A stretch of 64,000 nucleotides of DNA from Exophiala sp. HKRS030 (GCA_023897205.1 JAHWDD010000006.1:1798001-1862000), one strand, 5' to 3'. Shown: positions 32,971-45,807, counted from the stretch's first letter. The notes: generated by a model from the letters alone, not told the origin. Translations and numbers: made by a program.

Positions 32971-35900
32971 TCATCTCCCCTTCTTCCCTCCGCCGCCTTT
33001 TCCTCTCCCTCCGGCACTACCTTTACCCTTTGACCCGGCATTGCCTCCCCCAAGGCCGCCTCCGATCCCACCACCTTGAACGATTCTGCATCCTTTGACG
33101 GGGACATATCCAACGACTTCTTCGACTCTCAAATCCTTCATCAGATCCAACTCTCGTCGCCAGACACGCTCTTTGTCTTTGCTGGCCTCGTCCACCACTT
33201 TAGGGCCCTTTTTATCCAACGTCGACCAGAACCCCAGAATCTCTCGAACAGCTTTCCCTTTCTTCAGACTCCCAGGCTGTAATTTGATCTTGTATTTGTA
33301 CCTGGGCATGGCCGTCCAAGGTGCTACTACTGGAATCGCTGCGATGAGTTCATCGCCCGGTTGAGGAAACGGCACGAGTCGGTCAATGTCCAGTAGCTCC
33401 CGCCGCTCCTGCTCCATTTGTTCTTTGCTCAACTCATCGTCTTCATCCAGATTCATGCCTCCCTGAGCGGCTGCCTTTTCGAGCCTCTCATACCGCAGCC
33501 GTTCTCGTTCTGCGGCTTTGGCATGCTGTGCTTTCCGTCGTTCCCTGTCTGCCTGAGCTTTCGCCTCGCGAGCAGCTTTCTCTTCCTCAGCAGCTTTCTT
33601 CCGATCTTGGCCGCGATTGGAACCAAGAAGCTGCATGGCCAGCTCGCGGTCTTCCTCATCTTGTTCGGCATACTTCTTTTGAGCTCTTTTGGCTTTGCTA
33701 CGTTTGCCTCGGGATAGTGGCTTCTGCTTCGGTGTTGGCTGAGCCTGCGAAGACGTGGGCCCATGGGCCTGGGGAGAATGAGCATCTTCTGAATTGTCTT
33801 CTGGGTCTTCTTCATTGGGATCAATTTCTCCCTGGTCACCGTCATCGACTTCAATTTTCACTTCTGGATCTGCCTTGGCCCCGTGCATGGAATCTGGCGA
33901 ACGATTGTCACTGTTGTTCATCTGCAATGGGTTGCTTCGTTGTTCATCTGGCTCGGACCCAGCCACGGACCCATGGTCTTCGGCGTTGACCCCTTCATCA
34001 ACGCCATCAACAGCCTGGGAATCCTGTTTCGCTTCGTCCTCTCCTTTTCCAGCGGCATCCTCAAGATCAGGGACCGCGTCCTCATCCGTGTCATCAGAAT
34101 CATCATCTTCACCGTCATCGTGATCATCCTCTAGAGTCAATCCCTGAGCATCAGCAGCCAAAGCCTCAGCTTCACCTGATAGCATGCTCTCACTTCTCTC
34201 CAACCGATGCTTCCCATGATTGCCCCGACTCTCCTCGCTGATCAGCCACATCAGCCCGAATCCCAACAGAAGTTGACTTGGCGGTAGGAGGTTCTTTCGC
34301 CCTCTAATCATGAAGCCGCCGGTTGTCAGATACTCACCAGTCGGAGCGGTCTTGCTTACTTGATCAGAGTTCACCCACCATGCACCCATTACAGCTTTAG
34401 AATCCCAGGCACTGCTTGTACAGACTGTCAAAGAGCCTGCCTGGGAGAGCGTAGAAGGGGGAATCGGCGCGTCAGGTGTTTTGGGGTTGTTTTTGACAAT
34501 GACACTGGATGCACCCTGAAGATCAGCATGGACATAGATGTCACCTTTCTTCAGATATCTTCTGTATAGCAGTTCATTCTGTTGGGCATCCTTTCCGCCA
34601 ATCACGAGGTATCCGTCACTGGAAATGAAGAACCAGAATTTCTCAAACCAGAACTGCTTACGAGCAACCCTGAGGGTAGCAGTCTCCTGTTTGAGACCCT
34701 TCTTGAGGTCCCGTTCGATCTTCTTCTCCGCAGATTGAAGGGCCTTGGCGGACGACTCGATGGTCTTCTTCTCTTTGACGGCTGCCGTCTTCTTCTGATC
34801 GTAGTATTGTCTTGCATTGGCCCAAGGTGAAAGGCCAAGGTCAATGTCTATTGAAAGTCGTTTGTCAGAAGTAGCCTTGTTCGTGGCCTCGGTGGCTTCT
34901 TCATCGGAGTCTTCCTCATCATCAGTCCTATCCTCTTCATCACTCTCCTCCTCTTCATTGAATCCGGGCTCATTGAGTAGCAGCGTTACAGTGTTCTCCT
35001 CAAGCTTTAAGGGTAGCCTGATCATTTGTGCGACTACATTGCCCCGCTTCTGTTCATTTTCTATCAGTTTCCCGATATCGACCCAATCCATTCCCTGCCC
35101 GATCAGGCCGTTAACCGCTGCACAGGCTTCTTCCACACGATGAGTGTTCGCTTCGATGGTCTGGGCTTTTCGAACGTGGAGTTCCTGTTGTTGTTGAAGT
35201 GCTCCTATCCGTTTCTCGTGTTCGGTCTTTGCATATTGCAACTTCTTTTTGGCAGTCTCCTCATGTTCTGTTAATCGAGACTCCAGCTTTTGAGATTCTA
35301 TTGAGGAGAAGAATTCATCGACTGTACGATTGAAACCTTCGAATTCAAGAATGACGATTCCGGGCTTCCCCTCGAACTGAAGTGGTCGAAAAGGATGAAA
35401 ATCGTCGTACAGAAGGTTTTCTCGACTTGGAACTTGCCCTTCCAATTTGCCAACATCGGAGGACTTTGTTTTTGCGACAATATACCCTTTGGATTGACCG
35501 GCATCAAATGTGTCGAAAATTTCCTTGGCGCGTTCGAGAGCTTTGAGAATTTGCTCCAAGATCTCGGGCCTCTCCAAGACATCTTCCACCTTTAAGCCAG
35601 CGTCTATACCGAGCTCTTTGAATACATGCTCCAGCAAATGAGGTGGGAACTCAGGGAATCCAGCCGTTAATGCTTTTCTCAGGTCATTCCCTCCTCTTGC
35701 TCTCTTTGCCTTTTTCCCTCCCACTTCGTTGGCAATCCTCATTCTCTCCGCAGCTTTTGCCAAAGATTCTTTCACTCTTTCAGGTGTGACTGGAGGTATC
35801 CCGTGGTAATTCTGCTTTGGCTCCAAAGTATACTTCCCACCTAGCTTGACATCAACATCTTCATTGCCCTCGCTTACCTGTCTTTGCAATGCCAGGACAT

Positions 35901-36346
35901 TCAGCTCGGCATCCGTGACGATGATGTTGCCAGCGGCGAAAAACTCCAGGAACATTCGATATTGCCCATCACTAAAGCTGATCTCAATGACTCGATCTGT
36001 CCCGATTTGCGCAACGCCCGTCACTCGTCTGCTCTTTAGATGTTTCCGCAACCTTTTGACAAAGTCCGATGGAGTGGTCGCCGCAGTCCGCGAGAAGGAT
36101 GTGAGATGGCATCGAAACCCGCAGTCTACCAGCAGTTGTTCTCGCTTGCCAGGTTTCGCAAATTTGAATAGGAAGATTCGACTAGAAAGATCGTAGATAT
36201 TTGAGACTCGAAGGCTGTCTAAAGATGCAGCAAGTTCGCTTGCTATGACCTAGAAGTGCGCATGCGACAGTCAGTCGGGCGCAGCGGGGTGTTTCGATAT
36301 GGCCCTTGCGTACCTTGACGTCTAGAGACGAGAAACGCTGCTTCAT
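32971..36346 (-). CDS. RQC2: Ribosome quality control factor Rqc2/Tae2 (NEMF homologue)
   Basis: Exons on the minus strand are 36346-36314 and 36249-32971, giving 1103 residues (yeast protein about 1040). Exon 1 encodes just 11 residues, MKQRFSSLDVK, the conserved start of NFACT proteins. The NFACT-N domain follows, with GTDR at residues 94-97. A long coiled coil covers about 290-520, then the NFACT-R domain (GYLVIGGKDAQQNELLYRRY, GDIYVHADLQGASS). After that comes a very acidic stretch (Asp/Glu-rich), a Lys/Arg coil, the NFACT-C domain (YKYKIKLQPGSLKKGKA) and a Gly/Lys-rich tail. It binds stalled 60S subunits with Ltn1 and directs C-terminal tailing of the nascent chain. Confidence 0.95.
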
Positions 36347-36779
36347 GGTGGACAAATGGATCAGAAATAACGAGAAATGCCCTTGGAAATTAAGACAAGA
36401 AGATGACCAGATCAAAGGACTAAGCGAAGGGGGAAAATGTAGCAGTCACAGCGGAAATGTGTATGTGAGTTCGAGTATTTTTGGAGAAGTGCATTTGAAA
36501 TGCCAATGACGTCGGCAAATGAATCACCGCAAGGCTGCCTCCCTCACCGCACAAGGCTGAGCCCAAACAATCACTGGCCAGTGGTCTGCCACTCAGGACT
36601 TGTGCAAAGTATTGCCGGGTCACTCTCTTGCATGTAAATGCCACTCATTTCCCCTTGATCATATTCATAAGTCTGTCTTGCGCATCATAACAGCCCATGC
36701 CAAGGTTGCAGCCGATCTTGCTGGACGCCCAACGCCCTCCATGGAGATAAAATCCGCTCAGCATATCCACAAAAGCCAA
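36347..36779. other. Intergenic region
   Basis: About 430 bp between the RQC2 start and the coatomer zeta stop. No gene seen. Confidence 0.5.
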
Positions 36780-37435
36780 CTATAAGTTTCTCCGGACAAA
36801 TTCCATGCCTTGCTTCTTGCCAAATTCCCACAGGTTCTGTATCCCTTGTTCGCTGAGGTCGATGTTTTTCATATTCGGAGCATCCTGAGCAGGTGCCTTG
36901 CTCACTCTGGACGCGACCATGACTGGGTCTGTCTCCAGGACGATGCCATCGTCGATAATCTCATCAATGGCAAGAGTTACCAGATCATAGTTCTCCATGA
37001 TTGTCCGCTTGTCTGTAGAGTTTCTGGTACCTTATGTTAGCCGTGGTGCTGTAGGGCATACTTGGAGTAAGCCGCATACTTGAGAAGGATGCTGAGCGTA
37101 TCTCTCAACGCCAGAACAACATTGTATAACAAGATCTCGTTCTCTTCTGAAATTCCAACCACATACAGCATCACATCGCTCTCCATCTTGAACACCACCA
37201 CCTTGTTGTCGTAAAGTATCACGTCTGATGTCTGCTTCGCCGTCTTCTCCAGCAGCCCTTTTTCAAAGGCTTTCTGCTCTTTTAACGATGCATACGGTTG
37301 GGGAGGAGTCGGGTGTGTGGCAGAGGTATGCGGAGCATTGTAATATTTGGCGAACAATCTCGACGAGTCGGGTGATGTGTCGGTGGAAAGAATTAGAACG
37401 GCAATGACGCTGTGTAGCGACATGCTGGGAGCCAT
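36780..37435 (-). CDS. RET3: Coatomer (COPI) subunit zeta
   Basis: Exons on the minus strand are 37435-37062 and 37023-36780, giving 205 residues, the usual length. The longin-like fold is evident: SVIAVLILSTD at the start, LFAKYY, FEKGLLEKTAKQTSDVILYDN, VVVFKMESDVMLYVVG, ENEILLYNVVLALRD, then STDKRTIMENYDLVTLAIDEIIDDGIVLETD. Zeta pairs with gamma-COP in the F-subcomplex of the COPI coat for Golgi-to-ER transport. The 38-nt intron is very short but has GTATG, a CTAAC branch and CAG, and the joined sequence matches the family across the junction. It shares a compact 302-bp divergent promoter with TRM7. Confidence 0.95.
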
Positions 37436-37737
37436 TTTTGAGAGAACTTGCCAGAGGAGAGATGGCAGCAGGAAAGGAGTTGGCGCAAAAGTGTTCGTTA
37501 TACCGTACACACAAGTTCAAACAACCCCCGAGTCCAGAGTGGCCTTGAGCGCGATACTTCATTTCAGCTCGTGAATACTTCGCCGTACTGTCTTGGCCAA
37601 GTTTGCACCTTTGTCGCGGTTGCGGGAACGTATATATATTGGTAGAAACGGTGGACCACTAAACCAATTTTGGCTTCCAGCGACTTTTTTCCTCTACACT
37701 CTACGAGTAGAGAACCACGCGATCGGTCGTTGACGCA
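37436..37737. promoter_or_regulatory. Divergent promoter region of RET3 and TRM7
   Basis: Only 302 bp separate the two start codons. A TATATATA element at 37631-37638 lies about 100 bp before the TRM7 ATG. Both genes are housekeeping. Confidence 0.5.
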
Positions 37738-38883
37738 ATGGGGAAGTCGTCCAAAGACAAGAGAGATGCCTACTATCGTCTTGCCAAAGAACAAAACTGG
37801 CGTGCCAGGTCGGCCTTCAAGCTCATCCAAATCGACGAGCAGTTTGATTTGTTTTCATACGCGGATCCTTCAAAATGTACAAGGGTGGTCGATTTATGCG
37901 CTGCCCCAGGCAGTTGGAGTCAGGTCCTCTCCCGCATACTCATAAAGGGTGAGAGCTTTGGTCGTCGAGCGTGGGTTGAGAAGATGGACCAATTTCGCAA
38001 TCACGCAGTGGCAGACTCATCAGAGACCACCGTCGAAGATCTGGCAAAGACCACGAATACTTTGAACCTAGAGCGAGCGACGTCCGAGCTCAAACCACGT
38101 CAAAATGTCAAAATAGTTGCCATTGACCTTCAGCCTATGGCTCCGCTAGACGGCATTGTCCAGCTCAAGGCAGACATCACCCACCCCTCAACGGTGCCTC
38201 TGCTCCTCAAAGCCATCGACCCCGATTTCGACGAGCACAACGAGACTCACCGTGTCGACCTGGTAATCAGCGACGGGGCACCCGATGTGACCGGTCTTCA
38301 CGACCTTGACATCTACGTTCAGTCACAGCTGCTGTATTCGGCCCTGGCTCTGGCGATGAAGGTTCTCCGACCTGGAGGCAAATTCGTTGCGAAGATTTTC
38401 CGGGGTAGAAATGTCGACATCATCTTCGCTCAGCTCAAACTCGTCTTTGAGCGGGTCCATATCGCCAAACCGCGGTCCAGCAGGGCAAGCAGTATTGAGG
38501 CATTCGTGGTCTGCGAGGGATACCGTCCGATCAAAGACTGGACTCCGGAACTTGGTGATGCCCTGAAGATTCCCCAGCCAAGCACCACCCAATACACGCC
38601 CTCGGACAAACAAACCAGACGACTTCGCGGTGATGGCGTTGTCGAGTTGTCTTTCGAAGACGAAGAGAGCGACCCACAGAGGTGGATCGCGCCATTCCTC
38701 GCTTGTGGTGATCTCTCAGCTTGGGATGCAGATGCCACGTATAAACTGCCGGAAGGCCACACGAGTTTGGACCCTGTCCAGCCACCCACAGCACCTCCGT
38801 ACAAGGAGGCTCTCGAGCGGCGGAGAATCGAGTCCGGAGCATATGGAAAGACGAAAGGGCGATCCAAACAAGCTGTAACATGA
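37738..38883 (+). CDS. TRM7: tRNA 2'-O-ribose methyltransferase Trm7 (FtsJ family)
   Basis: Single exon of 381 residues. The K-D-K-E catalytic tetrad can be followed: K28 in ARSAFKL, D in VISDGAPDVTG, K in GGKFVAKIF and E in SIEAFVVCEGY. The SAM-binding motif is VDLCAAPGSWSQVL. Compared with bacterial FtsJ there is an insertion of about 45 residues (around 85-130) after the first SAM motif, and a C-terminal extension past the E motif that ends in PPYKEALERRR. Trm7 methylates the ribose of positions 32 and 34 in the anticodon loop of tRNA-Phe, -Trp and -Leu with partner proteins Trm732 and Rtt10/Trm734. It could also be a paralog (Spb1 is much longer), but size and tail fit Trm7. Confidence 0.94.
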   Translation: MGKSSKDKRDAYYRLAKEQNWRARSAFKLIQIDEQFDLFSYADPSKCTRVVDLCAAPGSWSQVLSRILIKGESFGRRAWVEKMDQFRNHAVADSSETTVEDLAKTTNTLNLERATSELKPRQNVKIVAIDLQPMAPLDGIVQLKADITHPSTVPLLLKAIDPDFDEHNETHRVDLVISDGAPDVTGLHDLDIYVQSQLLYSALALAMKVLRPGGKFVAKIFRGRNVDIIFAQLKLVFERVHIAKPRSSRASSIEAFVVCEGYRPIKDWTPELGDALKIPQPSTTQYTPSDKQTRRLRGDGVVELSFEDEESDPQRWIAPFLACGDLSAWDADATYKLPEGHTSLDPVQPPTAPPYKEALERRRIESGAYGKTKGRSKQAVT

Positions 38884-39755
38884 TAGGTCACCGTAACCCC
38901 TACAGACGGGAGCATCACGACTTCTATCGTCCCGTGAATTTATCAGAGCCCGATCGATGCTCCTTTTCGATGTCGCACTGTACTACGTGCGTCATGATCT
39001 TGAGAGGATGTTAAGCCCTTCTACTGTATGCGGTCCGGCATTGGTCCCCACTGACAGGCCGCACAACCACATGGTCGATGGTCAGACGAAACGACACCTG
39101 CTATTATTGGGCGCAAGGATTCACGTCGCGTCTAGACCCAAAAGAACGGCATCAGAGTTCGAATGACCAAACCTCTCGTGGATGCCATGCTTCAGGACTC
39201 CCTACATCTCGGGAAATGACCGGAGTCTTGTGAGGGGAGACAAGCCAACCCAGCAGCAGTTAGTGTTGTGGCACGCACCGGTAACGCTGTATCGAGGGGA
39301 TGGACCACTCGGTTGCCCTCGCAACTCGGCATATCGTGCGGCGGCTACCCGCCGTGAATGAGGTCCCAGTGTGCTTCCAGTATGGTGATATCTTCGGACT
39401 TTACCGATACAGCTTGAATGTTTGGAAATCCACGGCACGTTGAACAGAACATATTGTTATCGTGGAACGAGACGCTGATGTCGTCGGACATTGGCAACAC
39501 CGATTACTGCTTTTTTCGCCCGGTATCACATCAGGGTTTACCATTGGTTCAAGCCACTGGTGGGCTTAGAGAAAGACTAGAACAGTCATGGAGTGAGGGC
39601 ATTCAGTCCTACACTGCTTGTCCGATTGCAAGAGACTTCCAAGCTGCTTCCAATCTACTCCTATGTATTCCCCTCCTTCTGTCCACGCTTTGCCTTCACG
39701 TCGTCTGGGTCCTTTTCGATATTGGGATCACAAACCAAGACATCATTGATCCTCA
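38884..39755. other. Convergent intergenic region
   Basis: About 870 bp between the TRM7 stop and the MFS transporter stop. Open frames present are not protein-like. No gene supported. Confidence 0.5.
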
Positions 39756-41729
39756 TCACACAGTCGCAGCCCCCTTGTTCATCAACTCCTCGACCAAGGT
39801 CCAATACTCCACTCGACTTTTCTCTCTGAACCTCTTACCCCAAACGATCATCACAAGAAACACACTACTCGCGGCCATGCCCACGAACGCAGCACTGATG
39901 AAACAGTTCTGCAAGCCGAGATGCTCCACCCACGGCGTGATGCCATAGCCGATAGCGAAACTCATCGTGTTCCTCACAATGATGACGGTGGTCATTGCAT
40001 CGCCGCTGATGTCATGGTACGTGTCGATAAGGTAGTTGACGCTCAAAGTGATTCCGAAGACGTTGCACGCCGCAAGCCCCCCCATTGCGATGACCAGGCC
40101 GCTCCAGTGGACGTGGTGGGCAGCACCGACGCCCCACAGGATGAGGGTGGCGGGGACTAACACGATGCACAGCGCAAATGGCCACAGCCGCTGCTCGGGT
40201 TCCATGATGCCCTTGTTGCGTCGCGCGAGTTTGAGCGTGAGCCAGTCCGAAAGGCGGCCCGTCACGTAGGATCCAAAGAGGACGCCGATACAAGTCGAAA
40301 CATAACTCAAGCCGACCATGGACGCTCGGAAGTTGTAAGGGGGTGCGGAAAGGATCAAGCTTGCTGTAGCGTTGAGTACGTTGAACCAGATCAAGTAACT
40401 TCCATAGCTGAATCCCGCATAAAAAATGACCGGCCAACTGAGGTATTTCAATGACTGGATGGCGCGGCCCAACATATCCTGTCCAGGCGATGTCTGCCAG
40501 AGGGACAACTTCTGCATAAACGTCTTATGACTTCTTCCGTGCCTGAACGTCCCCTTTTCGACGCTAGCCACGTCGGCGTCGCCAGTCGATGTGGCGTCGT
40601 TCTTACCATCGACCACGGTCTTTTCGTCCTTGGGGTCAGTGAGCACAGGTGTCTGAGTGCCACTGGAGCCCAACTCCTCCACGATACCGACGGTCGAGCG
40701 GCGATAGTTGGTCTCCTCCATGAAGAAGAAGCAAAAGACCAATGCGCACGCGAGGAAGATGGCGGGGAAGTAAAAGACCCATTTCCAGTCCATGCCGTCT
40801 GCGATGAAGCCGCAGATGACTGGAGCAAAGTAGTTGCTGCCGGCGAGGAAGAGCGCGTAGATACCCATGTATGTTCCTCGTTCATGAGTAAAGTACTATT
40901 TATGTGGTTAGCACAAAGGCCACCTCGGCAGGATGCTTAGATGGCGAAGGCCACGGATGACTGGTGGAGTGTGCGTGTACATACCACATCCGTAACTGAT
41001 ATCTCGGGCAGTGCTTCGATAGGAGCAGCAAAGAAACCATTGACGATATTCTTGGCGATCCAGGCGCCGTTGCTTCGAGCGTATGGTCTTTAGGTGGTTC
41101 GTCATATCAGCATCTGATTCTTTCCGTCGGTAGACCAAGGACAAGAAATCATGGGAACCGCGAACTGTGGACTCACCCCCACATAGAACATCCAATACAA
41201 CCGGTGATAGAGATGAGGTATGTCAGTCTCTTGCCATAGCGCAGGGCGAATGGCTGCCAGAACAGCAATCCCCATCCACAGAGTAGAAACAAGTAACCTG
41301 ATAGATGGTCGCGTTAGCATCTCTAGCAGACCGCCGGCTGTGTTCCGTCTGTGCTTCCTCACCTGTGCCTTGATTGAGGGTGCTGATGGATACTCCAGAA
41401 GCTTTGGACAGAGGGACAATGACCGAATAGACCACCGAGCCCGAGATGCCCACGAACAGAGTGTAGCTGTTACACACATGTCAGCGACACACACTCAGCT
41501 AATAAGTAAACCTCATGGATGGATCAGGCACGTACACGTTCACAGATATTGTCGAAAGGAGCTTTCGCCTCGGGGACCAGTTGAGGGGATCGTCCGGGTC
41601 ATCTGAGGGGGTAGGGACGAGAACAACATCTCCCGTGCCACCCGCGTGGCGTGTGTGCATAGTATGTTCCAAATCCACGAGGTGCACAGTACCCGGGACC
41701 GAGTCCACTGGAAGATTATGAGCCGTCAT
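39756..41729 (-). CDS. MFS transporter (DHA1-like)
   Basis: Five exons on the minus strand: 41729-41536, 41466-41363, 41297-41177, 41087-40985 and 40895-39756, giving 553 residues. The cytosolic N-terminus ends in [11 protein letters not shown], a stretch typical of fungal drug:H+ antiporter-type MFS proteins. Twelve membrane segments are expected: helix 1 starts at [32 protein letters not shown] is the A-like loop motif, and [22 protein letters not shown] opens helix 4 to 5. A long charged loop (about 260-330) separates the halves. It probably exports or imports a small organic compound at the plasma membrane. It is divergent from the amidase gene, a common pairing for uptake plus hydrolysis, but the substrate is unknown. 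Confidence 0.88.
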
Positions 41730-42643
41730 GGTGACGAGCAGTGCGAGTACGGGGCGGATGCTCAATCGCTCTCGAGGAAGGAAACGACGATGGTCAAAGA
41801 GGAACTTGCCAGTCTATTTAACATGTCTTCACAAAGGAGCGCAGATGACCGCAGCAGGGGGCTTGCATGCCGGCCATCGCGTCTCCGAATCTGTGTAGCC
41901 GTCGCCACCCAACGGTCACGATAGTGCGAGATAGCATAGCATGCATGGTACGAGTATGGTATGGCATGGTCGGGGAAGCTTGAGAGGAGATAAGCATCTG
42001 GGCCGACCCCCCGGCCTCAAGCCGGTCTGTCCGGGCGGTATTCTCAAAGCCTGCTGGACGTGACGCAAACCCTAATACTGAAAAGGACCTCATTGCCCTC
42101 GTACCACGCGTGAGATAAAGTAACTGACTCGAAGATCGCTGGAAATGGTAAGAGAGTTAACCCGGCCTAGTGGCTCCTTTCCCGTTGATCCCAGGAGCTT
42201 CACGGCGTTACAGTGTCTCATTCGCCAGTTGACTATCGTGCTGTGGGACTTTGCAGCCACTGCACAGGCTTGATTGTACGTCGCGCAATTCCGTTTGCAA
42301 TGGGGCCTTTCCTTCTCTCTAGGCTACAGCTAGCCGAGGCAATGGTGGAGGAATTCGACGGAACGATTCCGATAACCATGAATGATTCGTGGACATGGAC
42401 TGCGAGGATAAGACGCGAGGTACGGAGTACTCATATCCGCCAAATTAAGCGACAGCAGTGACGCCCAGACGACACTATTCAGGACATTGACAAGAGGAAG
42501 CTGACAATTCCAAAACCCACACCATAAGGCATGGCGTTTCTCGTCCCAGGGTGGAGGTGGAGTTGATCCGATATAAAGTCTAGAACTTGCGCCCGTGACG
42601 AGGAAGAGTTCTGCTCCCATCTTTTGTAGACATATTCGACACT
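41730..42643. promoter_or_regulatory. Divergent intergenic region, MFS transporter and amidase
   Basis: About 900 bp between the two start codons, with one TACGGAGTA motif at 42421-42429. No gene seen. Confidence 0.5.
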
Positions 42644-44664
42644 ATGGTACGGGACTGGAAAGAGCTCGTCGCGAAGAAGCGTGCCGACGTGGCCAAACAG
42701 CTGCCTCAAGAATGGCGTCTTCCTCAAGCCATATTGGACTCCGTCAGCCCCGATGCTGACATTAGTGTTCTGGACGTACCTTCCAAATGTGGTCTGTTGA
42801 CCTCGAAAGAACTCGAGATCACAGAAAAGTATGATGCCGTCGACTTGATTGCAAAGATGGCTGCTACGGAACTGTCTGCCTTCGAAGTAACGCTCGCATT
42901 CTGCAAAAGAGCTGCTGTAGCGCATCAAGTGGTCCGTGGAATCACCGCGAGAGACATGAAACTCCGCTAAATCAGCTTCGCAGACAAATTGTTTGACTGA
43001 AATGTTCTTTGATAAAGCTCTGGAGAGAGCAAAATATCTTGATGAGTACTTGGCAAAGGAGGAAAAGCCAGTGGGTCCGCTTCACGGCATGCCCATATCT
43101 CTAAAAGTACTCGACCTTCACGGGAAGAATGCCATCAACAGCCGACTTACTCTCCGTAGGACTCGTTCAACCTCGAAGGCATCCATGCAACAATCGGTTA
43201 TGTGTCTTTCATCGAGCGGCCGGCGGCGGATACCAATTCACCCCTCGTGGACATTCTTTTGGCGAATGGTGCAGTCTTGTACGTAAAGACCAACATTCCT
43301 CAGACGTTGATGGTGAGTGGACACACAGAGTAGACCTGTTTCACGAACCGGGGCCTCCTCACGAAGAAGAGGGTTCTCTTCTAGATGAACGTCGTCACAC
43401 CTAGACACGAAACACCATTCAGTATCCTGACTGACACTGGTTTTGTAGACAGCGGACTCGGAGAATAATGTCTTCGGACGAACGCTCGTAGGTGTTGGTT
43501 CTCAAAGAATCCCCAGATCAGACAGTTGACCCTCGGCAGAATCCGCACAAACTCAAGCTGAATGCCGGTGGTAGCAGTGGCGGAGAAGGGGCACTTGTGG
43601 CAATGCGCGGGTCACTCTTGGGTGTTGGTACTGATATCGCGGGATCAATCCGAATTCCTGCTATCTGTTGTGGGACCTACGGCTTCAAGCCATCAGTGAA
43701 TCGAATTCCTTTTGGAGGACAAGTAAGTCCAGCAGCAGATGGTCTCACAGGCATCATACCCGTCGCCGGACCGCTGGCACAAAGCCCTCGCGACCTGCGG
43801 CTCTTCATGGAGACCGTCATTCAGTCAAAGCCATGGGACTTTGACTATACGGCACTGGCGATGCCCTGGCACCCAGTCCCAAAGGTCAAGTCTCTCACGA
43901 TCGGTGTTGTCTTGGAATGTCCCACCTGGCAGATCACGCCTCCCATGTTACGGGCGATGAAGTCAGCGTCAGACAAGCTCAAACACGCCGGCCACAAGAT
44001 CGTCATGCTTGAAAAGTTCCCTTCGTTCAAGGAAGCGACGGAGCTGTCATTTAGCATGTTTGACATTGACAATGAGTGCACTGGCTTCAAACACATACTG
44101 GCGTCGGGGGAGCCGCTGGTCACATCTGTCGCCGACATGTACACGCCGCCACCAGAAGGTCGTAAAGACAAGACCTTGGACGAACTTTTCAAGATGAACA
44201 TCAAGATGTCTGAGTTCCGCCGGGACTGGCTCAAGGTCTTTATGGAGAATAAGCTGGATGTCGTGCTGGCCCCCGGGGCTCACAAGACCGCGGTACCTCA
44301 CGACACGTTCAAGTACCCTCCGTACACTGTGATGTGGAATCTTGTCGCGGTAAGTTGTTTTGCTTCTTCTAGTCAGGCTGGGATTGGTTTACTGATACTC
44401 GGTTTGTGCAGTATCCTGCATGTGTCATTCCGTATCTAAAGGCCGATCAAACCCTCGACAAGCCTGACCCAAACGTGCCCGAATGTGAGTTACTACCCTT
44501 GGGGTTGCTAAACCCAATACACTTTCGAGCTTACTTATTCCTCCTTAGATGATGCTCAAGCTGTGGATGGTGCTCCTTGTCATGTGCAGCTTGTCGCTAG
44601 ATCAGAGCAAGATGAAGAGCTCATGGCTGCGGTTGAGCTTGTCGTAAACACACTCAAAATCTGA
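42644..44664 (+). CDS. Amidase (acetamidase-like, amidase signature family)
   Basis: Seven exons: 42644-42928, 42984-43106, 43160-43312, 43449-43487, 43540-44349, 44412-44484 and 44549-44664, giving 532 residues. At first sight stops and frame changes suggest a broken gene, but each falls inside a GT-AG intron and the joined product is intact. The catalytic lysine is in PLHGMPISLK, the cis-serine in GGSSGGEG and the nucleophile serine in GTDIAGSIRIPA, the Ser-Ser-Lys triad of the family. Two donors (GTGGTC, GTAGGT) are non-consensus. The enzyme hydrolyses a carboxamide to acid and ammonia, in the cytosol; A. nidulans AmdS is a relative. Divergent from an MFS transporter. Confidence 0.9.
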
Positions 44665-45807
44665 TGTTACTCTATACTAAACAAAACCGAGAGTCTGTAT
44701 TGGTACGAGGTCTATTTTCTGTTCTCTTTCTACAGAGGACTCCTATTTCGTCCAGGGGCTATTTTCCCTGCTCGTTGTCGTGTTGGAACTGTACGCTGCC
44801 GCCCACCCGAGTCCCCAAGCCCAATGTGACTAGATTTTATTATTAGTAGGACTCCCTTTTGTTGGCTTCGGACTCCGGATGGGAGCCGTCCATGCCGTCG
44901 AGTCCCATCCACCATCGCCATGCCGGTCCTATCAGTCTACGAGGCACACTGTGAGCGAGAAAGGCCTAGAGCCCACCACTACCCAGGTTCACCTGTTCCA
45001 GCTTCTTACTGACACCACTTTCTTCCCAGATCCGGCCAACTTGATCTTGGGATGTGATGGTGTCCGGAGTACGGAGTAAGGGATGTTCGAGGTTGAGACG
45101 TCACGATTCGACAAAAACGGTTGGTGTTGGGCCTCAACAGGGGACAGTGCTTGAGGGGGTTGGAAAGGATGTGACAGGGTACACAAATGAAACTTGGATC
45201 ACCAAATCCTTGGACACTACTCCGTACTGGCGGCATCGACTATGAAGAAAATAGGGTAGCTTGCAGCGTGCATCGAGTTGCCAGCTCCAAAATCGTCCAC
45301 CTTCATGCATGCATTTCTTCTCCCGGGAAATGTGGTGCTCGACCAGCAGTTTCGTCATTAATGGCATCAACACCAAATCCATGACCTTGCTTCCAGCTTC
45401 CCATTCGTTTTCGCATGAACATGTGTCACAACCCAACGGTGGGAACTCCTAGACTGCATGTTACCCTTAGCATGAGCCCACCATTCATTCATCCATCTAT
45501 CTCCCACGCCCCCTCAGCCTCAGTTCCCGAACATCTCGGGTCTGGGTCAGATCGGATTTTATATGGCATATGTGGAAACCAAAGCGGGTCACGGCAAAGT
45601 CACTTTGGGAGAGTGCTGTCTCCCTTAGTTTTCCTCCTTCAATTTGACAAAAGTCCCGCCCTCTCCGACTGCAGTTTCAGACCGCTCCAAAAAATACTGT
45701 CATAATGCAGCATCAAAGCAAAGTGCCGATTTGATGAATTTTACCGGTATATCATTTCAAAACCAGACGCTTCCACCGCGCTTATAAACATCAGAAATCC
45801 TCCTTGT
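44665..45807. other. Convergent intergenic region
   Basis: About 1.1 kb between the amidase stop and the pseudokinase stop. It contains two TACGGAGTA motifs (45070-45078 plus strand, 45218-45226 minus strand). No gene seen. Confidence 0.5.

Noticed and set aside
39418..39948. 176-codon frame overlapping the MFS transporter 3' end
   Set aside because: It overlaps the antisense of the transporter's last exon and has no recognisable features.
42928..43540. Amidase looked like a pseudogene with stops and frameshifts
   Set aside because: Introns 42929-42983, 43107-43159, 43313-43448 and 43488-43539 remove every defect and the joined protein is intact.
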